64,000 bases of DNA from JAPLHP01 sp963720375 (lineage in GTDB: Bacteria > Chloroflexota > Dehalococcoidia > UBA2247 > RBG-13-53-26): the NCBI GenBank assembly GCA_963720375.1, contig CAVRFM010000005.1, forward strand, positions 1 through 64,000, written 5' to 3'. Made by a program: the position numbers and the translations under genes. Of the stretch, positions 1-8,296 are shown in pieces. Position 1 is the stretch's first letter, and each line of letters opens with the position of its first letter. The notes beneath the pieces are model-generated. The model worked only from the letters and a program-made list of their open reading frames with translations, did no database searches and was not told where the DNA came from.

Positions 1-15
1 TATAGACCGTGTAGC

Positions 16-270
16 CTATTCGTTCCCCAGGGCTTTAAGGAATACACTGGGAACGCGGGGGAATTGAGCGTTGACCCATTTGTGGAGGCACCCAAAGGAA
101 CAGAAGTCGTAGTAATCGACAGCGTGCATCCCTTGCCAGTGAGACACTGTCAGCCAACCTTTCATTATGTTGCAGCGAGCGTCTCCTGGCGAAGGCTCTC
201 TATCAGAGCAATCCGTGTATTCCACCTTCTTGGCGCAGAAATGGCAAACAGCATGGTTCTTCTTATTCAT
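16..270 (-). CDS. Small cysteine-rich protein, probably zinc-binding, function unknown
   Basis: A protein of 84 residues from the ATG used here; a GTG two codons upstream is also possible. A GGAGGAGG ribosome-binding sequence precedes both. Near the N-terminus there is a CxxC pair (CHFC), then single cysteines, and a second group CSFGC followed by LHKW. Four well-placed cysteines suggest one structural zinc site, like small treble-clef or zinc-ribbon proteins. No family is recognised. It lies just downstream of exonuclease III on the same strand (about 80 bases away) and could be co-transcribed with it. The zinc assignment is inferred from spacing only. Confidence 0.55.
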   Translation of the reverse strand: MNKKNHAVCHFCAKKVEYTDCSDREPSPGDARCNIMKGWLTVSHWQGMHAVDYYDFCSFGCLHKWVNAQFPRVPSVFLKALGNE

Positions 271-352
271 CTCCACCTCCTCCCGGTTGATACGGCTGGG
301 GTTCGACCTCTCCTTGAATTGATTCTTCGTCTCCCGATTCCCAACAACCTGG

Positions 353-1129
353 CTACTCTATTCTAAGGGTAATTCCAACAGGACAATGGTCGGAGCCGGC
401 TACTTCAGGCATGATGAATGCCTTTGAAACTGATGGCAACAGATTCCTTGTTACGAAGAAGTAGTCAATCCTCCAGCCCACGTTCCTCTCTCTGGCTCTC
501 GATTTCAAGTCCCACCACGTATACTGCCCTGCTTCCTTATTGAACTCGCGGAACGTATCGACATAACCATGAGCCACGAACTTGTCCATCCAGGCCCTCT
601 CCATGGGGAGAAATCCGGAGACCTTTTCATTCTCTTTTGGTCGGGCCAGGTCTGTTTCTCTATGGGCAGTATTGAAGTCCCCGCAAATGATGATGCCCTT
701 ACCCTGCGCTCTCAGGGGGTCGACGAATTTGAGGAAGGCTTCATAGAAGTCCATCTTGTATTTCAATCGTTGCTCATCTTTCTTTCCGTTGGGGAAGTAT
801 ATGTTCATGAGGATAAATGCGGGATATTCTGTGATTAAGACCCTGCCCTCTGTGTCAAACTCCGGAATACCCAAACCATTCTGTACCCTGATCGGTTTTT
901 CTCTAGTCAAGCTGGCTACCCCGCTGTATCCTTTCCTGGCAGGGTAATTCCAATATGCATGATAATCCTTTGGCTCCAGGAGCTCTTTGCTAAGCTGGTC
1001 AGGCTGTGCCTTCGTTTCCTGAAGGCAGAGAATGTCGGGGTGTTCTCGATATAACCATTCCAGAAAGCCTTTTCCTCCCACCGCTCTGATTCCATTGACA
1101 TTCCAGCACAATATGTTGATTTCTGTCAT
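353..1129 (-). CDS. xth: Exodeoxyribonuclease III / AP endonuclease
   Basis: A 258-residue protein of the exonuclease III (EEP) family, which cuts DNA 5' of abasic sites in base excision repair and removes 3' blocking groups. Family landmarks are in the expected order: NVNGIRA at the N-terminus, LQETKA with the metal-binding Glu near residue 38, GDFNTAH in the middle with the catalytic Asp/Asn, WRIDYFF, and the C-terminal SDHCPV with the catalytic Asp-His. Length matches the bacterial family (about 250-270). It is transcribed leftward from a consensus-like promoter at 1274-1302. A uracil-DNA glycosylase is encoded elsewhere in this window (16700-17329), so two steps of the same repair pathway are present but not linked. 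Confidence 0.95.
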   Translation of the reverse strand: MTEINILCWNVNGIRAVGGKGFLEWLYREHPDILCLQETKAQPDQLSKELLEPKDYHAYWNYPARKGYSGVASLTREKPIRVQNGLGIPEFDTEGRVLITEYPAFILMNIYFPNGKKDEQRLKYKMDFYEAFLKFVDPLRAQGKGIIICGDFNTAHRETDLARPKENEKVSGFLPMERAWMDKFVAHGYVDTFREFNKEAGQYTWWDLKSRARERNVGWRIDYFFVTRNLLPSVSKAFIMPEVAGSDHCPVGITLRIE

Positions 1130-1273
1130 AGAGAATACTCCTCTGGCAGTAGTCTCCCTGAACTAATTCTGCCCCTATCCGGATGAGCAGTTCCGCTCCA
1201 CAAAAGACAGCCCATCGCTCACTTAGTCGTGAGGGGAATCTCTTACCGCTAATTATCGCACTGTCTCTAATTT

Positions 1274-1302
1274 ATTATAGACTGTAATTGATCATTTTAC
1301 AA
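1274..1302 (-). promoter_or_regulatory. Sigma-70-type promoter reading toward exonuclease III
   Basis: On the minus strand a -35 element TTGTAA (1302-1297) and a -10 element TATAAT (1279-1274) are separated by 17 bases. The start codon of exonuclease III is about 140 bases downstream. The gap 1130-1452 otherwise holds only the repeat at 1299-1329 and AT-rich sequence with no recognisable gene. Confidence 0.6.
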
Positions 1303-1329
1303 CCATGGTCTACCATGGTCTGAGGTTGT
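1299..1329. repeat. Tandem CCATGGTCT repeat inside an inverted repeat
   Basis: Two 10-base units (CCATGGTCTA, CCATGGTCTG) stand in tandem at 1303-1322, each containing the palindrome CCATGG. The pair is flanked by inverted arms ACAACC (1299-1304) and GGTTGT (1324-1329). It overlaps the -35 region of the leftward promoter, so a repressor site or a foldback structure is possible. No protein is assigned. Confidence 0.45.
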
Positions 1330-1452
1330 TAAATATTTCGTAACTATCCCATCACCTACAGTACAAAGGTGGTATTATAGGGATTTATCATATAAGCTTA
1401 TAACTCATAGCTTCACAATATCTCCCTCCAAGCTTGAGCTGAGGGGGGCAAA

Positions 1453-1914
1453 ATGCCCCCATTAAACGCTCTCATATCACAACTAAATTGGTTTACTAAC
1501 CTCTGTGTTGGGGCATTGGACATCATCTTCAGACCAACTCACTACGGATTGCCTTGGTGGTTTACATGGGTAGTAGTTCCCTCTTGTCTATACATCTTTT
1601 GGGATATCTACACTGTCATGAGGCACTACTCGAACTCAAGGAGTTGCAGCACACGCCGTAGAAGCGGCCAAAACAGACGAAGAAGACTCCAAGCGTCTAA
1701 TAGGGATAACAATAAAACTATCAAATGCCCTGCACTAGACCCTAACAACTCAGCCGACCACGTAGCCAAAATGGAGGTAAGCACACAAAAAATGACAACA
1801 TGCTCCCAAAGATGCACCCATTCTTTAAATATCTCGACTAGGTTCTTCGTAAACTCTTCGATGCTCATTAAGGCCATATTATCCAGAATCAGAAAATCAA
1901 AATCAAGCAAATAA
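1453..1914 (+). CDS. Hypothetical small membrane protein, possibly frameshifted
   Basis: An open frame of 153 codons with a purine-rich ribosome-binding stretch (GAGGGGGG) close to the ATG. The first 55 residues include a hydrophobic, tryptophan-rich segment (WWFTWVVVPSCLYIFW) that may span the membrane. After about residue 57 the sequence becomes low-complexity and arginine/serine-rich. The +1 frame from about 1622 instead reads acidic, protein-like sequence (AAHAVEAAKTDEEDSKRLIG) to a stop near 1738. I suspect a frameshift near 1620 and a true protein of about 95 residues. The start codon lies inside a GGGGGC/GCCCCC hairpin that could mask it. The region is AT-rich next to a broken transposase, which suggests acquired DNA. 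No homologue is recognised. Confidence 0.35.
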   Translation: MPPLNALISQLNWFTNLCVGALDIIFRPTHYGLPWWFTWVVVPSCLYIFWDIYTVMRHYSNSRSCSTRRRSGQNRRRRLQASNRDNNKTIKCPALDPNNSADHVAKMEVSTQKMTTCSQRCTHSLNISTRFFVNSSMLIKAILSRIRKSKSSK

Positions 1915-1929
1915 GGAGGTAAAATTACT

Positions 1930-2354
1930 ATGAGACAGCCTGGTTGCACCTATCTACGTACCTACGTTATACTCGACTTACTTTGGGACGACTATCACGC
2001 TCAATACTTGACCTTATATTCCTTGCTGGTGCAAGCAGCGTGGAGTTTTACCATTTGGCACATATCGTCAATAGTCGTTCCTTGGGATACTGCAAGGCAT
2101 TCAAAGACGAATGGCGAATTGCGTGGCAAGCCATGTTAATAGCTGGAATAATCATCGTAATAGTCCTAGCTGTCGAATGTGTATGTCTACGGGCAGAAGA
2201 TAAGGATAGACAAAAATCTGAGAAAAGATGGGAGGCGGTTTGCAGACACCTTCATATTGACCCTAGAGAATTGGAGGTTAACAACGCTGAAAGGAAGGGA
2301 TGGTATGGGAAAATCAAAGCGTGGTGCTTCAAAAAGGGGAAGAAAGGTACGTAG
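1930..2354 (+). CDS. Hypothetical single-span membrane protein, start or frame uncertain
   Basis: A strong AAGGAGG at about 1913-1919 precedes the ATG at 1930, but that frame gives only 69 low-quality residues. The overlapping frame, opening at a TTG at 1944 and ending at 2354, is more protein-like. It contains a membrane segment (AMLIAGIIIVIVLAVECVCL, about residues 55-74) followed by a charged cytoplasmic tail of about 60 residues (DKDRQKSEKRWEAVCRHL). A shift between the two frames just after the start would join the good ribosome-binding site to the good protein. The function is unknown. The 3' end overlaps the next small gene by 50 bases. Confidence 0.4.
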
Positions 2355-2598
2355 CGATTCTGCAATCAAACTACGTAGCCCGATTAAAGGGAAAGAGGAT
2401 AGGTACGTTGCAAAGCACCATCAGGGTAGCGTGAGTATTACCAGAGACGAATTTGAGGCACTGGTGACTAAGGCTTCGCAACCTCTTTCTGAGTCGCAAC
2501 ACGCTCCAAAAGAGACTCAAACATCGGTTGCTCATCCTTCCGATGGTTGTAGCGAAACACGTAAGAATCAAGATAAGACTGAAGGTAAAGAGGGCTAA
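2305..2598 (+). CDS. Hypothetical basic protein running into transposase remnant
   Basis: An ATG at 2305, preceded by GAAAGGAAGGG, opens a 97-codon frame. The N-terminal 30 residues are very basic (GKSKRGASKRGRKVR), the middle reads SITRDEFEALVTKA, and the tail is polar. The last 130 bases are antisense to the C-terminal coding part of the decayed IS1595-type transposase. The natural C-terminus may therefore have been lost by the insertion, or the overlap may be chance. The nucleic-acid-binding look of the N-terminus is an inference from charge only. I do not recognise a family. Confidence 0.35.
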   Translation: MGKSKRGASKRGRKVRSDSAIKLRSPIKGKEDRYVAKHHQGSVSITRDEFEALVTKASQPLSESQHAPKETQTSVAHPSDGCSETRKNQDKTEGKEG

Positions 2599-3361
2599 CC
2601 GAGTGATTAACACCATCAATACCACGCTTGATATGTGCTCCAAAGAGACTCGACAGTGTTGACATGGGCAATTCCACGAACATACTGTTTGGCAGCGTGC
2701 TGCACGATCTCATGGGCATATCCCAGTCTCTCAACACGCTTATAGCTAGGGAGTTCATCTGTAAAGATAATCGTCTTATTCTCTCTGGCAACATTGGCTC
2801 TCAATCATAGGCAGCAATGTTCTGGCGTTGAACATTAGGGACTACCTTAGCGATAGCGTTGCCATCACGTTCCACCATGCCCATGACAATCGCTTTGCCA
2901 GATGCACCACGACCACGCTTGCCAGCCCTTCTGCCACCAATGTATGTTTCATCAACTTCAACTTGCCCAGTAAGAGGATTGACATCCTCAGCCATGAGCT
3001 TGCGAATCTGCTTGAACATTCTCCACGCTGTTTTGTAAGTGACTCCCAGTTCCCTTTGAAGTTGCTTGGCAGAGATACCAGTACTTGGTAGTAGACATCA
3101 GGAACATGGCATGAAACCAAGAGCGGAGCGGAGTATCGGACTTGTGGAAGATAGTTCCAGCAGTCGGGGAAATGGAGTGACCACAAAACTCACAGGCATA
3201 GACCTTCAAGCCATTCCTCTTGTAGTGCTTGGTTACTTTCTGGCAACTTAGGGCAAAACACGCCGTTTGGATAGCTGCCCTTGAAGATTTCTCAAGACAA
3301 GCATCATCATTCGGATATTGCTCATTGAATTGTTTTATCGTGTAGATTTATTAGCTTTCAT
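2468..3361 (-). pseudogene. Decayed IS1595-family (ISXO2-like) transposase
   Basis: Pieces of one transposase are spread over all three minus-strand frames. The order is: start MKANKST at 3361, then IKQFNEQYPNDD, a zinc ribbon piece (YACEFCGHSISPTAGTIFHK), the DDE-domain pieces MFKQIRKLMAEDVNPLTGQ and VEVDETYIGGRRAGKRGRG, IFTDELPSYK, HVNTVESLWS, and the C-terminal YNHRKDEQPMFESLLERV. These match the layout of IS1595-type transposases (N-terminal zinc ribbon, ISXO2-like DDE catalytic domain). At least five frame changes and an internal stop break it, so it cannot make an active enzyme. Unlike the single-base shifts elsewhere in the window, the damage here includes losses and looks like real decay. 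Confidence 0.85.
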
Positions 3362-3381
3362 GTTTCACCTCTACCTACCAA

Positions 3382-3410
3382 GCTATAGCACAAAAACTAC
3401 TGTATGTCAA
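3382..3410 (-). promoter_or_regulatory. Promoter of the IS1595-type transposase
   Basis: On the minus strand TTGACA (3410-3405) and TATAGC (3387-3382) are 17 bases apart. They lie just upstream of AGAGGTGAAAC and the transposase ATG at 3361. The promoter is well preserved although the reading frame is destroyed. Confidence 0.65.
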
Positions 3411-3458
3411 GGGATAATTGCCAAATATTAAGCTTGGGAAGGTCTGGGGGAAATAGAA

Positions 3459-4655
3459 TTGTATGATGCCATCATAGTTGGAGCCGGGCCGGTTGGGAGC
3501 CATGTTGCCGGGAGGCTGGCTGGTTGGGGACACAGAATAATTGTCCTTGAACAGCATGAGAAGGTTGGCAAGACGGCATGTTGCACCGGCATCGTGGGCA
3601 AGGAGTGCCTCGAAGCCTTTCCTATCAGCAAGGAAGCCGTTTTAAGAGAAGCAAGGTCTGCTACGTTCTTCTCTCCTTCAGGGGAATCTTTCAGGATGGA
3701 GAAGGAGACGGCCCAGGCATGCATATTGGACCGCCCGGTTTTCGATGCTGCCATGGCAAGAAGTGCACAAGCCCGCGGTGCGGAGTACCTCTTGGACAGC
3801 AAAGTGGGAGATGTCACCAGGACAGATAACCTTGTTCGTGTAGAGGTTGAGAGCAAAGGGCGGTTTACGGACTTCGAGGGTAAAGCGGTTGTTATTGCCT
3901 CTGGTTTCGGCTCCAGGCTGCCGCAAGAATTGGGGTTTGGTAAAAATGCCGACTTCGTTATGGGTGCCCAGGCAGAGGTGGCCGCAGGCAAGATTGATGA
4001 AGTGGAGATCTATCTTGGTAGTCAGATGGCGCCCGGGTTTTTTGCCTGGCTTGTGCCTACTTCACAAGGAAGGGTCCTGGCAGGGCTGCTCTCTCGCCGA
4101 CACACCGGCTCGCATCTAACAAGCTTCATTGATAGTCTGGCAAAACAGGGTAGGATAGACCCTTCAGGGGCAAGGATAACTTATGGCGGCATTCCCCTCA
4201 AGCCGTTGCCTAGAACCTCAGGTGAAAGGGTGATTGTAGTAGGTGATGCGGCAGGACAGGTCAAGCCGACTACTGGTGGGGGGATATATTACGGGCTGCT
4301 CTGCGCTGAAATAGCGGCAGATACCATGCATCGAGCGATCTGCAGTAATGTTTATTCTGACAAGCTTTTGGGTGGTTACGAAAGGCGGTGGAGGAAGTTG
4401 CTCTCCAGGGAACTGCGGATTGGCTGGTGGGCACGTTGGCTGTTCGAGAAGCTTAATGACAGACAGATTGAATATCTCTTCAATGCTGTGCAAAGGAACG
4501 GTATCCGCGAATCATTGTTGAACTCGGCTGACTTCTCCTTTGATTGGCACAGTCGGTTGATTCTGAGGGGTTTGAGACACCTTGGTCCAAGAGCTGCTGT
4601 GTCGATACTGTGGTTGTCCGCTCGTTCGCAAACTAAGATAGGGGTGGTTTTATAG
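3459..4655 (+). CDS. Geranylgeranyl-reductase-family FAD-dependent oxidoreductase
   Basis: A 398-residue flavoprotein starting at TTG. The N-terminal dinucleotide-binding motif AIIVGAGPVGSHVAGRLA (residues 4-21) is followed by the family-typical cysteine segment TACCTGIVGKECLEAF. The second FAD motif, VVGDAAGQVKPTTGGGIYYG, is near residue 261. This is the signature of geranylgeranyl reductases, which saturate double bonds of prenyl chains in archaeal lipids, chlorophyll side chains and quinones; bacterial members also act on other substrates. The C-terminal 100 residues are basic and aromatic-rich (WWARWLFEKL), suggesting peripheral membrane contact. It stands alone between an IS remnant and an attC-like palindrome, so context gives no substrate. 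Prenyl lipid reduction is the best guess. Confidence 0.75.
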   Translation: MYDAIIVGAGPVGSHVAGRLAGWGHRIIVLEQHEKVGKTACCTGIVGKECLEAFPISKEAVLREARSATFFSPSGESFRMEKETAQACILDRPVFDAAMARSAQARGAEYLLDSKVGDVTRTDNLVRVEVESKGRFTDFEGKAVVIASGFGSRLPQELGFGKNADFVMGAQAEVAAGKIDEVEIYLGSQMAPGFFAWLVPTSQGRVLAGLLSRRHTGSHLTSFIDSLAKQGRIDPSGARITYGGIPLKPLPRTSGERVIVVGDAAGQVKPTTGGGIYYGLLCAEIAADTMHRAICSNVYSDKLLGGYERRWRKLLSRELRIGWWARWLFEKLNDRQIEYLFNAVQRNGIRESLLNSADFSFDWHSRLILRGLRHLGPRAAVSILWLSARSQTKIGVVL

Positions 4656-4780
4656 CTGCCCAAAAGGCAGGGCAAGGAAGAAAACATGCAGCAAGAAGTC
4701 AGAACCATTAGTTTACTGCTACAAGTTAACAACAGGATGTTGAAGTCATTGATAAAATAGCGAAGTGAATGACAAAAAGC

Positions 4781-4913
4781 GCCCAACAATCCTGAACACG
4801 GACGGCGGGGTATTCTCCCCGCCCGGGGGATTCTGGCGGTTAAGAAAGGTTATCGCAAGTCCTGCAGTTGGTTCTGCTTTAGTCCCCGCCGCCAGTTAGC
4901 TGGAGCGTTATGC
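4781..4913 (+). repeat. Imperfect palindrome resembling an integron attC site
   Basis: A 133-base element begins GCCCAAC (4781-4787; fits RYYYAAC) and ends GTTATGC (4907-4913; close to GTTRRRY). The 30-base arms are complementary at about 18 of 30 positions, including a GGCGGGG (4804-4810) that pairs with CCCCGCC at about 4883-4889 or with the nearer CCCCGCC at 4817-4823. Both core spacing and partial arm complementarity are what attC sites show. It follows the flavoprotein gene in the orientation expected for a cassette. No integrase is present in the window. A MITE-like foldback repeat is the main alternative. The rest of the gap 4656-5032 holds only the promoter at 4959-4988. Confidence 0.4.
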
Positions 4914-4958
4914 GGCTAGGACGGAAGGGATCGTGTATCAAACCTAAATCATAATATA

Positions 4959-4988
4959 TTGACAAAACCTAAGACTTATAATTATAAT
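4959..4988 (+). promoter_or_regulatory. Strong sigma-70-type promoter for the 5033 gene
   Basis: TTGACA (4959-4964) and a perfect TATAAT (4983-4988) are 18 bases apart. Transcription would start near 4995, about 38 bases before the ATG at 5033, which has GAGGAGG at the right distance. Confidence 0.75.
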
Positions 4989-5032
4989 ACATAGGATATA
5001 AACCAAGTTAGGAAATAGAGAGGAGGTTCAAG

Positions 5033-5497
5033 ATGCAGAAGGGGTTCAAAAAAGTGGTTGTTTCTCTCATATACGCCAACCCCGGGCTTACTCCAAAAGA
5101 GTATGCTGAAATGGCGCTGAAACAAGGCCTGTGTGGCAGCGACTCCAAGAATCCTGTTTTTTCATTACAAACGACGTTGATGAAAGAGGTCCGAGAAGGC
5201 CGAATGCCTGAAATCAAGGCCCATAAAGTCAATGGGAAGCTCTGCTATTTCCCCGTCAATTACAACACAGGACAACAAGTTGCTCTTCCCAAGAAGGATA
5301 GTGCAGTGACAATTCTTCTTCCTCCCGATGTTGCGAAGACCGTGGACATGCTTGTTGACTTGGGTACCTTGAGTAGCCGGGGCGAGGCGCTGATTCGTCT
5401 TGCCAGAGAGGGGATGAAGGCAAAGCAACAAGAACTGCAGAAGGCAGAGAAAATTGCACAGCAGATTGGGGGCTTGAAACAATCCATATCTATCTAA
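5033..5497 (+). CDS. Hypothetical protein, winged-helix-like N-terminus
   Basis: A 154-residue soluble protein with a very good promoter and ribosome-binding site (GAGAGGAGGTTCAAG-ATG). Residues 1-75 read like a small helix-turn-helix or winged-helix fold (SLIYANPGLTPKEYAEMAL, then LMKEVREGRMPEIKAHKVNG). Residues 88-125 (AVTILLPPDVAKTVDMLVDL, then SSRGEALIRLAREGM) resemble a ribbon-helix-helix or other short dimerisation unit. The C-terminus (KAKQQELQKAEKIAQQIGG) could form a short coiled coil. A DNA-binding regulator is plausible but not shown. It converges with proS, 30 bases from its end. No family was recognised. Confidence 0.6.
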   Translation: MQKGFKKVVVSLIYANPGLTPKEYAEMALKQGLCGSDSKNPVFSLQTTLMKEVREGRMPEIKAHKVNGKLCYFPVNYNTGQQVALPKKDSAVTILLPPDVAKTVDMLVDLGTLSSRGEALIRLAREGMKAKQQELQKAEKIAQQIGGLKQSISI

Positions 5498-5527
5498 CAG
5501 CGACTCATCAGAGGTAAAGAGGCATTA

Positions 5528-7225
5528 CTATGCTACCAGCAGCCTCTGAATCCGCCCCCCGATGCCCTCCAGGGGCAGAAGTTCGCTCTGTTCCTTGTTG
5601 CGCCACTTTATTTCGGCGTTTTGAGATTTCAAGGTGCGGGGGCTTATCACCAGCCGGATGGGTATTCCCAGGAGATCGGCATCATTAAACTTTACTCCCG
5701 GTGATTCTGATCGGTCATCGAAGAGCACATCTATACCATTCATCTCCAAATCGGCATATAGCTTCTCAGCCGCTGCAGTTACGCCAGCGTTATCCATTCC
5801 CAGGGCACAGAGGTAGACCTGGTAGGGGGCCAACGGTAAAGGCCAGACAATACCCTTCTCATCGTGGTTTTGTTCGATGGCAGCTGCCATTAACCGGCCT
5901 ACGCCGATGCCATAGCTCCCCATGATGATAGGTTTTGTCTCCCCGTTTTGATCGAGGAAAAAGGCCCCTATCTTTTGACTAAACACAGTCCTCAGCTTGA
6001 AGATATGCCCTGCCTCAATACCCCTTGTAGAGGCCAGACTCTCCCTGCATTTGGGACATCCCTCACCCGGCTGGGCGGTGGCAATGTCCAGCATCAGGTC
6101 AACCTGGAAGTCGCGGGGGTAGTTGACGTTCCTGATGTGATAATCCGGTTTATTGGCCCCGGCAACAAAGTTAGTCCCCAGCTTTATCGAGTCGTCGGCC
6201 AGTATCTTGATACCGGAGAGCCCTATGGGAGAGGCCGAACCGGCTACTAATCCTGCTAGCTGCACCTTCTCTTCGCTGGCTAGCTGCAGATCAGCACACT
6301 TCAGGGCATTCTTCAGTTTTATTTCATTCACCTCAAGGTCACCTCTGATGACCACAAAGACCATGTCGCCATCAGCAACGTAGAATACTGCCTTAAGAGT
6401 GTGCCTCTTGGGAATCTGGAGGAAGTCCGCCACTTCTTCGATGGATTTCATGCCTGGCGTTGCTACTTCCTCCGGTGACTGGAGAGGTTCATGTTCACCA
6501 TCCAGCTTGATACTTTGAGCTTTCTCCGCGTTGGCAGCATATCCGCAGTGGTTGCAGTGGATAATCACGTCTTCCCCGCTTGGCGCAATAACCATAAACT
6601 CATGAGAGTCCTTGCCTCCGATAGCCCCACTGTCAGCTTCGACCTCCATGGTCGGTAGACTGCAACGGTCAAATATATTTTTGTATGCCCTCCTCATCTT
6701 CTGGTAGCTGAGTTCCAGTGCTTCCTCATCTGCATCGAAGCTGTAGAGGTCCATCATAGGGAACTCTCGAACCCGCAACAGACCTCCGCGAGGGCGGGGT
6801 TCATCACGGAATTTGGTCTGGATCTGGTAAAGGAGGAGGGGTAGGTCACGGTAGCTTCTCACCTGGTGACGGACGAGCTCAGTGATGAGCTCTTCATGAG
6901 TAGGGCCAAGGCATAATTTGCGTCCCCGGCGGTCGGTGAGAGTAAATAGACTCTCGCCGAAGGATTGGTGACGCCCTGTCTTTTCCCACAATTCAAAAGG
7001 CTGCAGGACTGGCATCATCAGCTCTTGCCCTCCAACCTTATCGATCTCCTCCCGAATTATCTGTTCCAAATTGCGCAGCACCCGCCACCCCAGAGGCAGA
7101 TAGGAATAGACGCCTGATACTACTTGGTAGACCATCCCTGCTCTGACGAGAAGCTGATGGCTGATGGTATCAGCTTCAGCCGGAGCCTGGCGCAGTGTCT
7201 TGCTGAGAAGTTGAGATATGCGCAT
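5528..7225 (-). CDS. proS: Prolyl-tRNA synthetase (bacterial type, with editing domain)
   Basis: A class II aminoacyl-tRNA synthetase of 565 residues that charges tRNA-Pro in the cytoplasm. The N-terminus carries motif 1 (VYSYLPLGWRVLRNLEQII) and motif 2 (TKFRDEPRPRGGLLRVREF). An inserted YbaK-like editing domain occupies about residues 245-385 (PKRHTLKAVFYV, GDLEVNEIKLKN). Motif 3 is MGSYGIGVGRLMAA, followed by the anticodon-binding domain (LPLAPYQVYLCALG). The insertion domain marks the bacterial long form (about 570 residues), which clears mischarged alanine. It is the last gene of the 16.6-to-5.5 kb operon, 24 bases after ispG. Confidence 0.97.
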   Translation of the reverse strand: MRISQLLSKTLRQAPAEADTISHQLLVRAGMVYQVVSGVYSYLPLGWRVLRNLEQIIREEIDKVGGQELMMPVLQPFELWEKTGRHQSFGESLFTLTDRRGRKLCLGPTHEELITELVRHQVRSYRDLPLLLYQIQTKFRDEPRPRGGLLRVREFPMMDLYSFDADEEALELSYQKMRRAYKNIFDRCSLPTMEVEADSGAIGGKDSHEFMVIAPSGEDVIIHCNHCGYAANAEKAQSIKLDGEHEPLQSPEEVATPGMKSIEEVADFLQIPKRHTLKAVFYVADGDMVFVVIRGDLEVNEIKLKNALKCADLQLASEEKVQLAGLVAGSASPIGLSGIKILADDSIKLGTNFVAGANKPDYHIRNVNYPRDFQVDLMLDIATAQPGEGCPKCRESLASTRGIEAGHIFKLRTVFSQKIGAFFLDQNGETKPIIMGSYGIGVGRLMAAAIEQNHDEKGIVWPLPLAPYQVYLCALGMDNAGVTAAAEKLYADLEMNGIDVLFDDRSESPGVKFNDADLLGIPIRLVISPRTLKSQNAEIKWRNKEQSELLPLEGIGGRIQRLLVA

Positions 7226-7249
7226 TGGAGAAACCTAGCAGTGCTTCTG

Positions 7250-8296
7250 CTAGATCTTGCTCACCTCCTCCATCAGTACTTCTAAGAAATCCTTTTCCTC
7301 AACTGTGCGCACCACTTCACCTTTTCTGAAGATGGCCCCTCGGCCTTTGCCACAGGCGATGCCTACGTCGGCACTCCTGGCTTCTCCAGGACCATTGACC
7401 ACACAACCCATTACGGCAACCTTGATGGGGCTATCCATCTTGGCTAGCCTCTCTTCTACAGACCTGGCAAGACCAATAAGATCCACCTCACATCTGCCAC
7501 AGGTAGGACAGCTCACCAGGGTAGGGCCGTGCTCTCTCAAATTGAGGCTCTTCAATATCTCATAGGCAGCAATTACTTCCTCTTTGGGATCACCGGTGAG
7601 TGAGACGCGGATAGTATCCCCGATCCCCTGGTAGAGTAGAACTCCGATGCCTATGGCGCTGCGGATAACCCCCGCTCTGGGCAGTCCGGACTCGGTAATG
7701 CCGAGGTGCAAGGGATAGGGAGTCTTCTCAGCAATAAGCTGGTATGCCTTGATTGTGGTAGGAACATCAAAAGCTTTTATTGATACCTTTATCTGGTCAA
7801 AATCCAGGCTTTCTAACAGGCGTATTTGCTCCAGGGCAGCTTCGACCATTTGCTTGGCGATAGAGACTTTGGGGTTTGCCGATCTGGGCAGGCTGCCGGC
7901 ATTCACCCCGATGCGGATAGGAACTCCCCTTGGCTTGGCAGCCCGGACTATGGCGGCAATGTATTTCTTTTCACTGATATTGCCCGGGTTGAGCCGAAGC
8001 CCATCAGCACCGGCCTCCAGGGCTGCCAGGGCAAGACGATAGTCAAAATGGATATCAGCGATGATGGGAATGTGAGTGGCACGCTTGATGGGTAGTAGGG
8101 CTTGAGCTGCCTCTTTATCAGGCACGGCTATCCTGACTATCTCACAACCGTATTCTGCCATCTCATGGATTTGTCTGATAGTGCCAGCAACATCGCGGGT
8201 ATCGGTCTTGGTCATTGATTGGACAACAATGGGGGAATTGCCGCCAATGCTTACGGTGCCTATTCTTATGAGTTTTGAGGTTCTGCGTTGTTTCAT
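7250..8296 (-). CDS. ispG: 4-hydroxy-3-methylbut-2-enyl diphosphate synthase
   Basis: A 348-residue iron-sulfur enzyme of the MEP isoprenoid pathway that converts methylerythritol cyclodiphosphate to HMBPP. The N-terminal TIM barrel begins VQSMTKTDTRD. The C-terminal [4Fe-4S] ligands are in CPTCGRCEVD and AVMGCVVNGPGEA, both intact. Length fits the short bacterial form. Its ATG overlaps the rseP stop by four bases (ATGA), so the two are translationally coupled. With dxr two genes upstream, two MEP steps lie in this operon, feeding the undecaprenyl synthesis enzyme uppS in the same transcript. Confidence 0.97.
   Translation of the reverse strand: MKQRRTSKLIRIGTVSIGGNSPIVVQSMTKTDTRDVAGTIRQIHEMAEYGCEIVRIAVPDKEAAQALLPIKRATHIPIIADIHFDYRLALAALEAGADGLRLNPGNISEKKYIAAIVRAAKPRGVPIRIGVNAGSLPRSANPKVSIAKQMVEAALEQIRLLESLDFDQIKVSIKAFDVPTTIKAYQLIAEKTPYPLHLGITESGLPRAGVIRSAIGIGVLLYQGIGDTIRVSLTGDPKEEVIAAYEILKSLNLREHGPTLVSCPTCGRCEVDLIGLARSVEERLAKMDSPIKVAVMGCVVNGPGEARSADVGIACGKGRGAIFRKGEVVRTVEEKDFLEVLMEEVSKI

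Larger units (their letters stand above)
2440..3415 (-). mobile_element. Remnant of an IS1595-family insertion sequence
   Basis: The element is defined by the transposase pseudogene at 2468-3361 plus its own promoter at 3382-3410. Ends are approximate: I could not identify convincing terminal inverted repeats or a target duplication by eye. Flanking genes on the left are AT-rich unknowns, whereas the flavoprotein on the right starts only 50-100 bases away. Confidence 0.55.

Noticed and set aside
1626..1949. Hydrophobic 107-codon frame on the minus strand (MSIEEFTKNLVEIFKEWVHL)
   Set aside because: It looks protein-like, but there is no ribosome-binding site, and the plus strand has an AAGGAGG and plausible frames in the same place. 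Left open as a minor alternative.
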